Source: Methanobacteriota archaeon (lineage in GTDB: Archaea; Methanobacteriota; Methanobacteria; Methanobacteriales; Methanobacteriaceae). Taken from it: 33,708 nucleotides of DNA. Positions 1-8,710 of the stretch are shown in pieces. The stretch is taken from assembly GCA_023411115.1 (NCBI GenBank), contig JAEYPF010000022.1, forward strand, positions 1 to 33,708. The letters run 5' to 3'. How positions within the stretch are numbered: the first letter of the stretch is position 1; the number at the start of each line of letters is the position of its first letter. A model generated the notes under the pieces. It made no database searches and had not been told where the DNA came from. It worked only from the letters and a program-made list of their open reading frames with translations. The translations under genes were made by a program, and so were the position numbers.

Positions 1-2
1 TA

Positions 3-347
3 TTCCAGAATTTAATTGGAAATGCCATTAAATTCAAAAAGCTGAATGAACCCCCTAAAATCCACATTTCAGCCCAAAAAAACAAAAATGAATATGTATT
101 CAGCATACGTGACAATGGAATAGGAATTGAAAAGCAGTATATGGAACGTATTTTTGTAATATTCCAGAGGTTACACACAAGGGATGAATATGACGGCACT
201 GGAATAGGTCTGGCAGTTTCTAAGAAGATTGTTGAACGCCATAAAGGTAAAATTTGGGTTGAATCAACACCTAATACCGGTTCCATATTTTACTTTACCA
301 TCCCCCTAAAGAAACATTTAAACAGCTTAAAAACTGCAGATATGTAA
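3..347 (+). CDS. Sensor histidine kinase, C-terminal ATPase part (5' end outside window)
   Basis: Reading frame 3 is open from the window edge to the TAA at 345-347 and encodes the C-terminal HATPase_c domain of a two-component sensor kinase. The N box (NLIGNAIKFK), the G1 box (DNGIGI) and the G2 box (GTGIGLAVSKK) are all visible, so the ATP-binding fold is complete. The dimerisation/phosphoacceptor helix and any sensor domains lie upstream of the window. The sequence is closely similar to the end of the kinase encoded at 1000-4971, including the shared stretch FQRLHTRDEY, so the two are paralogs. The stop codon abuts the stop of the convergent gene at 348. Function beyond ATP binding for autophosphorylation cannot be read here. 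Confidence 0.9.
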   Translation, partial: FQNLIGNAIKFKKLNEPPKIHISAQKNKNEYVFSIRDNGIGIEKQYMERIFVIFQRLHTRDEYDGTGIGLAVSKKIVERHKGKIWVESTPNTGSIFYFTIPLKKHLNSLKTADM

Positions 348-704
348 CTATAATATCTTTAACAATTCTTTTATATCCAATTTGTCCAAGTCTCGAGGCT
401 CTTTTATCTCGTACTTTTCATATAATTCTCTCAAATCATAGTTAGCCATGATTTCATAGAATATTTTATCTTTCAGTTTTTTATTCTCCTTAATTTCTTC
501 AAGTTCCACAATACATTTTTTAAGCACCTCTTCTGCATCATCAAGCTCATTAAGCTCGTTAATCAGGCCACTTTCACTCTTAGGCATATTTATATCCATA
601 TCTTCGTAAAAAAATGTATTGAAAGTGTTATTTTGATGTATAATTTTATAAATAATTATGATTTGCTCTTGAAGTTCTTCTACTTCTTTTTTACTCAAAT
701 CCAT
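348..704 (-). CDS. Unknown 118-residue acidic helical protein
   Basis: This is a complete small gene. The ATG at 704 is preceded on the minus strand by GGTGATATC, a good SD site. The product is rich in Glu, Lys, Leu and Ile and looks mostly helical, with a probable coiled-coil stretch around residues 55-85 (VLKKCIVELEEIKENKKLKD). There is no signal peptide, membrane span or Cys motif. It ends with a Leu/Lys-rich tail (DKLDIKELLKIL). The stop codon (348-350) touches that of the convergent kinase fragment, and the gene lies between two paralogous kinases. I do not recognise a family and assign no function. Confidence 0.65.
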   Translation of the reverse strand: MDLSKKEVEELQEQIIIIYKIIHQNNTFNTFFYEDMDINMPKSESGLINELNELDDAEEVLKKCIVELEEIKENKKLKDKIFYEIMANYDLRELYEKYEIKEPRDLDKLDIKELLKIL

Positions 705-999
705 GATATCACCTAAATATAACTTGATTTTTTAATAGTTCTATAGATTTCATAAACCTTATAAAATTAAGTAATTAACTTTTGAAAAAAATAAACACAG
801 ATTAAAGAAAATAACCCATTACTACTTATTTGTTTTGTCAATAACTTCTGTACTAAAGTTGAATCTATACAGTTATCTACCACATCAAAAAATTTGTCAT
901 TTTCACCATTTTAATAGGAATTAAATATGGTTTCAGCATGATTGCAATTGGCATTCTTTATTCCCCATTTTATACAAATATAACTTCAAATCCAAGTAT
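705..999. other. AT-rich intergenic region, nothing identified
   Basis: About 295 bases between the 118-residue gene and the end of the large kinase gene. It is AT-rich with no open frame of note, no strong inverted repeat and no RNA gene that I can see. It should hold the promoter of the minus-strand gene ending at 348, but I cannot place a convincing TATA box. Confidence 0.5.
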
Positions 1000-3900
1000 T
1001 TATTTTTCAGTTTCTTCTTTTATAGGGATTGTGAAATAAAATGTCGACCCTTTACCCAGTTCAGACTCTACCCATATCCGCCCACCATGGCGTTCTACTA
1101 TTTTTTTTGCAACCGCCAAACCTATTCCAGTTCCTTTATATTCATCCCTAGTATGCAGCCTCTGGAATAACTCAAAAATACGTTCTGTATATTCTGGTTC
1201 CATTCCTATACCATTATCTGAAACTCCAAAGATGTACTCATTATTTTCCTCATCTTTTCTAGTTGAAATATGAATTTTAGGGGATTCATCTGGCTTTTTA
1301 AATTTAATAGCATTACTTATTAGATTCTGGAAAAGCTGTACAAGCTGTTTTTCATCTGCAATAACTATGGGAATTTCATCATGTGTAATTTCTGCATTAT
1401 TTTCTTCAATAGATACTTTAAGGTTAAAGAGAGCCTGATTAAGGACATTCTGAACATCAGTTGGTTTAAATTCTTCGCCCCTTGTCTGAACCCTAGAATA
1501 TTGCAGCAAATCTTTTATCATTGCCTGCATCCTCTTTGTACCATCTACTATAAAATCAATAAACTCGTCGGCATCTTTATCTAGCTGGCCCGTATACCGC
1601 CGTGCCAAAAGTTGAGTAAAGCTTGCGATTGTTCGCAAGGGCTCCTGTAAATCATGAGATGCAATATAGGCAAACTGCTGTAATTCTTCATTAGAACGCT
1701 CTAAATCTTTAATAAGGGTTTCACGCTCTATTTCTGCATTTTTACGTTCAGTAATATCTTTTGTTATTGCTACAAATCCAAATGGATTGCCTTCAGCGTC
1801 TCTAATACTATTTCCAGAAATTTCTACAGGAAAAATTTTTTTAGTTTTTAGAGTAATGGAATTAATTTCTAAAGTTACGCTTCTTTTCTCCAATAAAGCT
1901 ATTTTTGTAGCCTCCAATAATATCTGCCGATCTTTTGGATCTATTAATTCAAGGGCGTTTATCCCTATCAGTTCATCGCTTGAAGTTGCCCCATACATGT
2001 CCAGAGCTGCCTGATTAGATGAGATTATGTTTAAATTTAAGTCAGCAGTTATAATAGAATCAGGAGATGATTCAATAGTGGTGTTTAACTTCTCCTCACT
2101 TTCTATTAAAGCTCTTTCTGCTTTTTTACGTTCAGTTATATCTCTTGCAATTACTGAAACCCCAGTAATCTCCCCATCAACATTTCTAATAGGTGATAGC
2201 GTTACAGAAACATCTATTTTAGTACCATCTTTTCTTAACCTTTGAGTTTCATAATGGGCAACTTTTTCACCCTTTTTTACCCTTTCCATAATTTTAGAGA
2301 TTTTTCCCTGTTCAAATTGAGGAATTAAAGTAAATATATGTTTTCCTACCATTTCACGAGCTGAATAACCGTATATTTTTTCAGCCCCCCTATTCCAACT
2401 TACTATTATTCCATTTAAATCTTCACCAATGATAGCATCGTCCGATGAATCAACAATATCTGCCAGTCTTTTAATTTGCTCTTCTGCTTGTTTACGCTCA
2501 GTTATATCTTCTGCAACACCGTACATCTTGGTTGGCTTTCCTTCCATATCGGTCACCATACCATACATCTTGGTTGGCTTTCCCTTTTCATTTCTTAAAA
2601 TTCTCCCTCGAGCATGAATATATCTTATTTCACCAGTGATTTGATTTATTATACGATGCTCCACATCGTATGGTCTTATACCTTTTAGTGCATCATCTAA
2701 TGCTTTTTGAACCTTTGCAATGTCATCATGATATGATATTTTCATAAGTTCCTTTGAAGATAACCTATTTGCTTTAACACCATGAATCCGCTGCCATTCC
2801 CTAGATAGAATAAACTCATCTTTTTCCATATCCCACTCATAAGCGCCCATTTTTGAAAGACTGGAAGCTTCTTCCAAAATAGTTTCGCTCCTCTTTAGCT
2901 CTTCTTCTGCTTTTTTACGTTCTGTAATATCACGAGAAATTGAAAGAACAACATTTTTTCCTTTTAATTTAAAAAGATGAGTATTAAGTTCAACAGGTAT
3001 ATGTATTCCATCTCCAGTTACCTGCACGTTTTCAGCTATGGAATATCCCTTTTCAAGCAGCTCTGATACCATCCTTGATATCATTGAAGTGTCAAGATAC
3101 AGATCTAAAGGCGTCATATTCAACAGTTCTTCCTTACTATAACCTAATCGTTTAGATGCGGCATTATTTACTTCAATATACCTTTTAATCGTGTTATCAT
3201 TATTTAACTCTGTTAAACTAATCATATCAGTTGCCTGATTGAATAATTCACGGAACTTCTTCTCACTCTCTTTCAAATCTTCTTCTGCTTCTTTACGATC
3301 TGTAATATCTTCACATACAGTGTAAATAACAATCTTACCATCAGGTTCTTTTACCGCCCTTGCAGTTTCTTTTACCCATAGTATGCTTCCATCCTTACGG
3401 ATTTTACGTAGTTCCCAATGAAACACTTGTCCATGATTTTCCAGAGTTTGATTTAAGCTTTGTGCTGCGAATTCTGTATCTTTTCCGTAAAATACTATTG
3501 ATAATGGTTTTCCAACTAATTCCTGGACAGTATAACCAAGTTGTTCAGCTCCAAAGTTGTTTACAGATAATACCTTCAATTCAGAATCTATAGTGAAATA
3601 TATGGAAGGATTGTCCTCATATAATACACGAAATTTCTCTTCACTCTCTTTTAAGGCATCTTCTACCTGTTTACGTTCAGTAATATCACGTGCCATAGCA
3701 AGGGCTACATTCTTGCCCCTAAGCTGGAAAATATGCACGTTAACCTCAACAGGTATTTTCCTTTCATTCTTAGTTGTACTGACAGATTCAAAGGTAGTAT
3801 ATCCTATTTTAAGGATTTCTGATGTAATTTGAGGAATTTCAGGTTTTTGTTCTGGTGCAAACAAATCTAAAGGAGTCATATCTAAAAATTCTTCCTTACT

Positions 3901-4971
3901 ATATCCTAACTTATTAATTGCAGCTTCATTTACTTCAATAAATCTTCCAGGCAATCCATTTTCCTGTATTTCTGATAATGTTATTATATCAAGTGCTTTA
4001 TTAAACAATTCACGGAATTTTTCTTCACTTTCTTTCAGTTCTACAGTTCGTTCTTTAACCTGTTCTTCTAAATTATCCCGAGCTTCTTTTAATTTTTCTT
4101 CTACCTGTTTACGCTCAGTTATATCCTCCAGTATTTCAATAGCCCCAATTATATCGCCTTTAGAATCTTTAATGGTACTTACAGTACCACGTAGCCATCT
4201 TCCTTTCTCACCCATTGTTGGAAAAAAGTTTTCAATCACATAAGCATCTTCCACAATTTCAGATCTTTTATATTTTCCAGAATAGAGTCTAGAAATTGTT
4301 TTTAAATCATTTTCTATAAGCAAATCAGCTATAGTTAGCCTTTTTTCATTATATAGTGCCCTCCAATGATCTCGGGTTCCTATCATTTCTTTGGCTTTAA
4401 TTCCACTATACTCTTCAATAGCTTTATTCCAATGAATGACTCTATGATCTCTGCCTATAATAAACATGGGGACTGGTGAACCCTGAATTATGGTTTCCAA
4501 TCTCTTTTTACTCTTTTTTAGCTCACTTTCAACCATCTTACGTTTAGTTATATCCAGGTCGATTACAATTCCCATAATGATATTACCTTTATCATCATAT
4601 ACTGGTACAGAACTAACACTTATCCAGCCCTTTGTGCCATCACCGCGTAAGATTTCAATTTCTTCGTCTTTAACTACTTTTCCCTTCCTAATTGAACGAG
4701 ATAATGGCCATTCATAATTTTTATAAGGCCTACCATCATGATGGAAACCTTTATATTTTTTAAATTCATCAGAATTAGTTGATTGGTAACGCCATATCTC
4801 TGCAATCTGTTTATTAGCTAAAAGAAACTTTCCAGAAGGAGCTTCTGCTATAATGACCCCAACAGGAATATTTTCTACTATTGCACTTAGCTGTTTTTTC
4901 TGAATTTCTGAACTATTTGTTTGAATACTTCTATAATCTCCATTCCGCGGATTTTTATTCTCTTTTTCCAT
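1000..4971 (-). CDS. Soluble multi-PAS sensor histidine kinase, 1323 residues
   Basis: A cytoplasmic sensor kinase with no transmembrane segment or signal peptide. Eight PAS domains, several ending in the typical DITERK linker, lie at about residues 27-143, 155-286, 316-433, 444-558, 573-684, 695-824, 834-947 and 960-1075. They are followed by a HisKA-type helix with phosphoacceptor H1106 (ASHDLQEPLRT) and a HATPase_c domain with N1220 (N box), DNGIGM at 1252-1257 and GTGIGLA at 1280-1286. PAS3 and PAS5 are recent copies of each other (both have GYSKEE and MTPLDL). An octapeptide GKPTKMYG is repeated at 797-804 and 811-818. The ATG at 4971 follows GGGGA. No response regulator lies in the window, so the partner and the ligands (possibly redox or small molecules) are unknown. 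Closely related to the truncated kinase at the window start. Confidence 0.95.
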   Translation of the reverse strand: MEKENKNPRNGDYRSIQTNSSEIQKKQLSAIVENIPVGVIIAEAPSGKFLLANKQIAEIWRYQSTNSDEFKKYKGFHHDGRPYKNYEWPLSRSIRKGKVVKDEEIEILRGDGTKGWISVSSVPVYDDKGNIIMGIVIDLDITKRKMVESELKKSKKRLETIIQGSPVPMFIIGRDHRVIHWNKAIEEYSGIKAKEMIGTRDHWRALYNEKRLTIADLLIENDLKTISRLYSGKYKRSEIVEDAYVIENFFPTMGEKGRWLRGTVSTIKDSKGDIIGAIEILEDITERKQVEEKLKEARDNLEEQVKERTVELKESEEKFRELFNKALDIITLSEIQENGLPGRFIEVNEAAINKLGYSKEEFLDMTPLDLFAPEQKPEIPQITSEILKIGYTTFESVSTTKNERKIPVEVNVHIFQLRGKNVALAMARDITERKQVEDALKESEEKFRVLYEDNPSIYFTIDSELKVLSVNNFGAEQLGYTVQELVGKPLSIVFYGKDTEFAAQSLNQTLENHGQVFHWELRKIRKDGSILWVKETARAVKEPDGKIVIYTVCEDITDRKEAEEDLKESEKKFRELFNQATDMISLTELNNDNTIKRYIEVNNAASKRLGYSKEELLNMTPLDLYLDTSMISRMVSELLEKGYSIAENVQVTGDGIHIPVELNTHLFKLKGKNVVLSISRDITERKKAEEELKRSETILEEASSLSKMGAYEWDMEKDEFILSREWQRIHGVKANRLSSKELMKISYHDDIAKVQKALDDALKGIRPYDVEHRIINQITGEIRYIHARGRILRNEKGKPTKMYGMVTDMEGKPTKMYGVAEDITERKQAEEQIKRLADIVDSSDDAIIGEDLNGIIVSWNRGAEKIYGYSAREMVGKHIFTLIPQFEQGKISKIMERVKKGEKVAHYETQRLRKDGTKIDVSVTLSPIRNVDGEITGVSVIARDITERKKAERALIESEEKLNTTIESSPDSIITADLNLNIISSNQAALDMYGATSSDELIGINALELIDPKDRQILLEATKIALLEKRSVTLEINSITLKTKKIFPVEISGNSIRDAEGNPFGFVAITKDITERKNAEIERETLIKDLERSNEELQQFAYIASHDLQEPLRTIASFTQLLARRYTGQLDKDADEFIDFIVDGTKRMQAMIKDLLQYSRVQTRGEEFKPTDVQNVLNQALFNLKVSIEENNAEITHDEIPIVIADEKQLVQLFQNLISNAIKFKKPDESPKIHISTRKDEENNEYIFGVSDNGIGMEPEYTERIFELFQRLHTRDEYKGTGIGLAVAKKIVERHGGRIWVESELGKGSTFYFTIPIKEETEK

Positions 4972-5104
4972 AAAAATCCCCTATTCTAATCTAAAATACT
5001 GCTGAATACAACTTAAATCATATATTAACTTAGACATTAATCTAAAAATTAAAGGTTAAAATGGTTAAAGTTATTATTTGATAATGGTTTTAGATGTATA
5101 ATAT

Positions 5105-6301
5105 CTATTTTGCAGGAGCAAATTTGATTATAGGTTTAACTACCGTATCTCTTTGGTCAAACTGACTGTACATCTGAGGAGCTTCCTCAATAGGTATTCT
5201 ATCTGAAACTATAAAACTTGGCTTGGCTTTACCATCAAAGATTAAGTTTCTTAAAAATACATGCAATTGCTTTACAGGAGTTTGTCCCATTCCTATTGTA
5301 ATTCCTTTTTCCCATAGTTTTCCCATTGGGAACATTAAGTTTCCCTGTTTTTCATCTTCATTATCTGCAGCTGGATTTGCCTTTGGATAAACACCTATAA
5401 TTCCCAGATGTCCGCCTGCATTTATTAAATTTGCAATGTCCATAAGTACCTGATTACGTTTCTCCTGACTAGGATTATCCCTATCATATGCCTGATATCC
5501 CACGGCATCTATTGCACAGTCTACTCCTAATGTTTTTTCTTCTCCAGGTCTTAATGATTCCATAAGATTCTTGTTATTTTGTCTCATCTCCATGATCTGC
5601 TGCGATGGATCTCCGTCATTAGTGTTTATTGGAATCGCCCCCACCGATTCAGCACGTTTAAGTCTCTCCTGCGAATCATCGATTATATAAACCTCAGCTG
5701 CTCCTTTTAGAACTGCACTGTAAGCAGCAAGCAAACCCACTGGTCCTGCACCGAAAATCGCTACAGCTTTACCTGCTGAAACATTAGCCAGTTCTGTGGA
5801 ATAATAAGAAGTTGGAAAAATATCTGCAAGTAGTACAAAATCATCTTCAAATTCATCTCCAGGTTCCCCCGGTAATTTTAAGCATGCCCAATCTGCAAAT
5901 GGAACTAGTACATATTCTGCCTGTCCTCCCCCATACGGACCCATGTCCACATATCCATATGCTGATCCCGGTTGATCTGGATTCAATGTAAGGCAAGCAT
6001 TTGTCATACCTTGAATACAATTCAGGCAAAACCCACATGCTATATTAAATGGCATGACGACCCTATCTCCAGGTTTTACTAATTGAACTGCATCTCCAAC
6101 TTCTTCAACGACCCCCATTGGTTCATGTCCAAGTGTTCGTCCGGATTCCATTGTTGTTTCGCCGTCGTACATGTGTAAATCACTTCCACATATAGCACTG
6201 CTTGTAATTCTTACAATAGCGTCTGTAGGATTTCCAATTTTAGGATTTTCTACCTCCTTTACCTCAACTTTTTTGGGACCTTCATAAACTACAGCTTTCA
6301 T
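5105..6301 (-). CDS. Zinc-dependent alcohol dehydrogenase, glutathione-independent formaldehyde dehydrogenase-like
   Basis: A 398-residue medium-chain dehydrogenase of the cytosol that should oxidise an alcohol or aldehyde with NAD(P). The catalytic zinc site is visible as C38 (AICGSD) and H59-E60 (GHEP). The structural zinc site is C89, C92, C95 and C103 (Cx2Cx2Cx7C). The Rossmann motif GAGPVG is at 184-189. Length and the insert around residues 105-165 fit the formaldehyde dehydrogenase-like branch rather than classical ADH. The true substrate is not shown; formaldehyde or hydroxymethyl compounds are one possibility. The ATG at 6301 has an excellent SD (GGAGG, 7-nt spacer), and this SD is the last box of the unusual hairpin array upstream (6309-6578), so translation may be controlled by leader structure. 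The symporter genes run divergently on the other side of the array. Confidence 0.9.
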   Translation of the reverse strand: MKAVVYEGPKKVEVKEVENPKIGNPTDAIVRITSSAICGSDLHMYDGETTMESGRTLGHEPMGVVEEVGDAVQLVKPGDRVVMPFNIACGFCLNCIQGMTNACLTLNPDQPGSAYGYVDMGPYGGGQAEYVLVPFADWACLKLPGEPGDEFEDDFVLLADIFPTSYYSTELANVSAGKAVAIFGAGPVGLLAAYSAVLKGAAEVYIIDDSQERLKRAESVGAIPINTNDGDPSQQIMEMRQNNKNLMESLRPGEEKTLGVDCAIDAVGYQAYDRDNPSQEKRNQVLMDIANLINAGGHLGIIGVYPKANPAADNEDEKQGNLMFPMGKLWEKGITIGMGQTPVKQLHVFLRNLIFDGKAKPSFIVSDRIPIEEAPQMYSQFDQRDTVVKPIIKFAPAK

Positions 6302-6308
6302 TTTTTAA

Positions 6309-6578
6309 CCTCCAAAATTTTTTTTAAAAAAATTTGGGGTTCCAAAAATTCAGAATGAATTTTGTCAACCTCCAAAATTTTCTATTTTGGGGCCCTCGAA
6401 CACAGTGTGTTCGGGGCATCGAAATCTCTGATTTCGAATGTTCATGAAATTTTTTTAAATTTCATTCAACCTCCAAAAATCTTTGATTTTTGTGGTCCCA
6501 AAACCCTTGGTTTTGAGGACCTCCAAAATTTTTTTAAAAATTTTGTGGTTCGGAAAATTGGAAATTTTCCTCACCTCC
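6309..6578. repeat. Tandem array of ten short hairpins with five SD-like CCTCC/GGAGG boxes
   Basis: Ten inverted repeats follow each other almost without spacers. Approximate arms: 6312-6339, 6343-6364 (loop GAA), 6372-6390, 6397-6413, 6420-6436 (loop TCT), 6444-6465, 6474-6492 (loop TTT), 6499-6515 (loop CTT), 6524-6545 (10-bp arms) and 6552-6570 (8-bp arms, loop GGA). Arms differ in sequence from unit to unit, so this is a structural repeat rather than a copied one. CCTCC (GGAGG on the minus strand) occurs at 6309, 6369, 6470, 6520 and 6574, usually as CCTCCAAAA. The first is the ribosome binding site of the dehydrogenase. If transcribed leftward, the array would form most of that gene's leader. 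Known function: none that I can name. Confidence 0.85.
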
Positions 6579-6812
6579 ACACATTTGAAGATAATTTTAT
6601 TGTTAATGGTATTAATTATTTATTAAAAATTATTATTAGAATCCAACAAAATGAATTAAAGGAAAATCCAGTAAATATCAACCCAGTTTATTTTAATAAT
6701 TTAAGCCAATTTAATATGATTTCAAATAGATAGATATAATAGGGTCTTTATTTTTAATTATTAATCATGAACTAGCCCATAATGTTCAAATATGTACAAT
6801 GGAGGTGAAACA
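6579..6812 (+). promoter_or_regulatory. AT-rich upstream region of the symporter operon
   Basis: About 230 bases between the hairpin array and the symporter accessory gene. The sequence is very AT-rich (several ATTAATTATT-like stretches around 6605-6650 and ATAGATATAATAGG near 6725), so a TATA promoter for the rightward symporter genes is expected here, but I cannot choose one element with confidence. The SD GGAGGTG lies at 6801-6807. An open frame that crosses this region from the array is a by-product of the repeats. Confidence 0.4.
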
Positions 6813-7019
6813 GTGGTCTTGGGAATAGATGATCCTTGGGTCTGGGGTGCCTATATTCTAACTATATTAAGTATGCTTTTATGTGTAGTATATGGAGCCT
6901 TAAATTGGAATAAAGGCAGCGAAGATGAAGAAGAACAAATTAAAGAGGAAATGGAATGGCATAAAGAAGAAAAGAAAATGGAAAAAGAAGAATTAGGATT
7001 ATGGGATGAAGAGGGATAG
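6813..7019 (+). CDS. Symporter small accessory protein
   Basis: A single-span membrane protein of about 68 residues encoded just before the sodium:solute symporter. After a short N-terminus (GIDDPWVWGAY) comes one hydrophobic segment (ILTILSMLLCVVYGAL), then a highly charged Glu/Lys tail. This layout matches the small accessory proteins found next to SSS-family symporters in archaea and bacteria (recalled family knowledge), where they probably bind the transporter. I prefer the GTG at 6813, five bases after GGAGGTG. An upstream in-frame ATG at 6792 would place the SD inside the gene. The stop at 7019 lies 12 bases before the symporter start, so the two genes should be co-transcribed. Confidence 0.8.
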   Translation: MVLGIDDPWVWGAYILTILSMLLCVVYGALNWNKGSEDEEEQIKEEMEWHKEEKKMEKEELGLWDEEG

Positions 7020-7030
7020 GTCGTGATTAG

Positions 7031-8629
7031 ATGGATAATTACTTAATGCTTAGTATTATTGTTTTAATATATCTCCTTTTGGTTGGTTACGTTGGTTACG
7101 TTGCCTGGAAGCGAACCAAAAGTGCAGACGATTACATGGTCGCTGGAAGAGAAACCCATCCATTTATTATGGCACTCAGTTACGGAGCGACATTTATAAG
7201 TACTGCGGCGATTGTCGGTTTTGGTGGAACTGCCGGAGTATACGGAATGGGTCTTTTATGGCTTACAGTTTTAAATATTCTTGTGGGTATTTTTATAGCA
7301 TTCGTCATATTTGGGAAACGAACACGGAAAATTGGGCATAATCTAAAGGCCCTTACATTTCCAGAGTTCCTCTCCCGCCGTTTTAATAGTAAATTTATTC
7401 AATATTTCAGCGGGGCGATTATATTCCTTGGAATGCCCTTATATGCGTCGGTAGTTTTAATTGGTATGGCAAGATTCGTTGAAACAACATTAAAACTTGA
7501 TTATACAATAGCTTTAATTGCAATGGCAATTATAGTAGCTATTTATGTTATTTTCGGAGGTATAAGGGGAGTAATGTATACTGACGCTCTGCAGGGAACT
7601 ATTATGTTTATAGGTATGATAATCTTATTAGGTGCGATTTACTGGTTAACCGGAGGTGTTACTACTGGTAATCAGGCCCTTACTAATCTGGTTAATGTTG
7701 TACCTGCCAGTGCTACGGCTAATGCTACGAGTACTGGGTTTACAGGTTGGACGTCCATGCCTGCGCTGGGAAGCCCATTCTGGTGGACTTTAGTCAGTAC
7801 TTTGATCCTTGGAGTAGGAATAGGTGCTTTATCTCAGCCACAACTTGCAGTAAGATTCATGACTGTAAGATCAAACCGTGAATTAAACAGAGCAGTGCTC
7901 ATTGGAGGAATATTCATATTCATGATGACAGGAACAGCATTTATTGTAGGTGCACTTTCCAATGTTTACTTCTTCAACACTGTTGGACAACTGGCCATGC
8001 AGTTTGCTGGAGATAATGCAGATAAGATAATTCCTTCGTTTATTACGGCAGCAATGCCTTTATGGTTTGCTTACCTATTTATGATTACCCTACTTTCAGC
8101 GGCAATGTCTACTCTTTCAGCTCAGTTCCACGTACAGGGAACAGCTTTAGGACGCGACATATATGAAACTATCACTGGAAGAAAAGGTATGAATTCTGTT
8201 CTTGTTGCTAGGACAGGAATAGTCATTGCAGTTGTGATAGCTGTTATTCTGGGACTTATTCTGCCAGCTAATATAATAGCTGTTGGAACATCCATATGGT
8301 TCAGTATAACTGCAGCAGCGTTCCTTTCAATGTACGCATTTGCATTATTCTGGAAACGTTCAACCAAGGCAGGAGTCGTTTCAGGTTTAGTCATTGGATT
8401 ATTAATAAGTGTATTTTGGCTTGTATTCGAGTATAAAAAGTCAGCAGCAGCACTTGGTATTTGCCAGGCGCTTACAGGTAACCCTGTTCTTATAACTGCA
8501 AGTCCATGGCCTACAGTTGATTCAATAGTGATAGCATTGCCTATTGCATTTATAATCACTGTTGTAGTGAGCTTATTAACTAAACCACAACCAAAAGAAC
8601 AGTTAGACAAAATATTTAAGGGAATTTAA
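7031..8629 (+). CDS. Sodium:solute symporter family (SSS) transporter
   Basis: A 532-residue integral membrane protein with roughly 13 hydrophobic segments, the size and pattern of SSS-family transporters (PutP, PanF and ActP relatives). The N-terminal region has the family's ADDYMVAGR stretch followed by SYGATFISTAAIVGFGG, which forms the first broken helix near the sodium site. A Ser/Ala-rich helix around residues 355-365 (LSAAMSTLSAQ) fits the conserved second sodium-binding helix. It should import a small organic solute with Na+. The substrate cannot be read from the sequence; organic acid, amino acid and osmolyte uptake are all possible. It follows its accessory gene by 12 bases and ends before a T-rich stretch that probably terminates the transcript. 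Confidence 0.92.
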   Translation: MDNYLMLSIIVLIYLLLVGYVGYVAWKRTKSADDYMVAGRETHPFIMALSYGATFISTAAIVGFGGTAGVYGMGLLWLTVLNILVGIFIAFVIFGKRTRKIGHNLKALTFPEFLSRRFNSKFIQYFSGAIIFLGMPLYASVVLIGMARFVETTLKLDYTIALIAMAIIVAIYVIFGGIRGVMYTDALQGTIMFIGMIILLGAIYWLTGGVTTGNQALTNLVNVVPASATANATSTGFTGWTSMPALGSPFWWTLVSTLILGVGIGALSQPQLAVRFMTVRSNRELNRAVLIGGIFIFMMTGTAFIVGALSNVYFFNTVGQLAMQFAGDNADKIIPSFITAAMPLWFAYLFMITLLSAAMSTLSAQFHVQGTALGRDIYETITGRKGMNSVLVARTGIVIAVVIAVILGLILPANIIAVGTSIWFSITAAAFLSMYAFALFWKRSTKAGVVSGLVIGLLISVFWLVFEYKKSAAALGICQALTGNPVLITASPWPTVDSIVIALPIAFIITVVVSLLTKPQPKEQLDKIFKGI

Positions 8630-8630
8630 C

Positions 8631-8652
8631 CCTTTTAATTTTTTTTATTTTT
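8631..8652 (+). terminator. T-rich terminator after the symporter
   Basis: Just after the symporter stop (8627-8629) comes CCTTTTAA followed by a run of eight T and further T-rich sequence. Archaeal intrinsic termination needs little more than such oligo-T runs, so this is the likely end of the symporter transcript. Confidence 0.55.
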
Positions 8653-8710
8653 AAAATATTGTAAATAAACTATTTCTTAAATTTAAGTATTTTAACCATT
8701 TTTAGTTTAT

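Noticed and set aside
6309..6578. CRISPR array
   Set aside because: Units are 20-30 bases with differing arms and no constant repeat or regular spacer; no cas gene in the window.
6362..6733. Plus-strand 123-codon open frame across the hairpin array
   Set aside because: Its first part is made of the palindromic repeats and the rest is AT-rich intergenic sequence; no SD at the start and no protein-like pattern.
8122..8610. Minus-strand frame of 162 codons inside the symporter gene
   Set aside because: Shadow of a strong family match on the plus strand; composition follows the antisense of hydrophobic codons.
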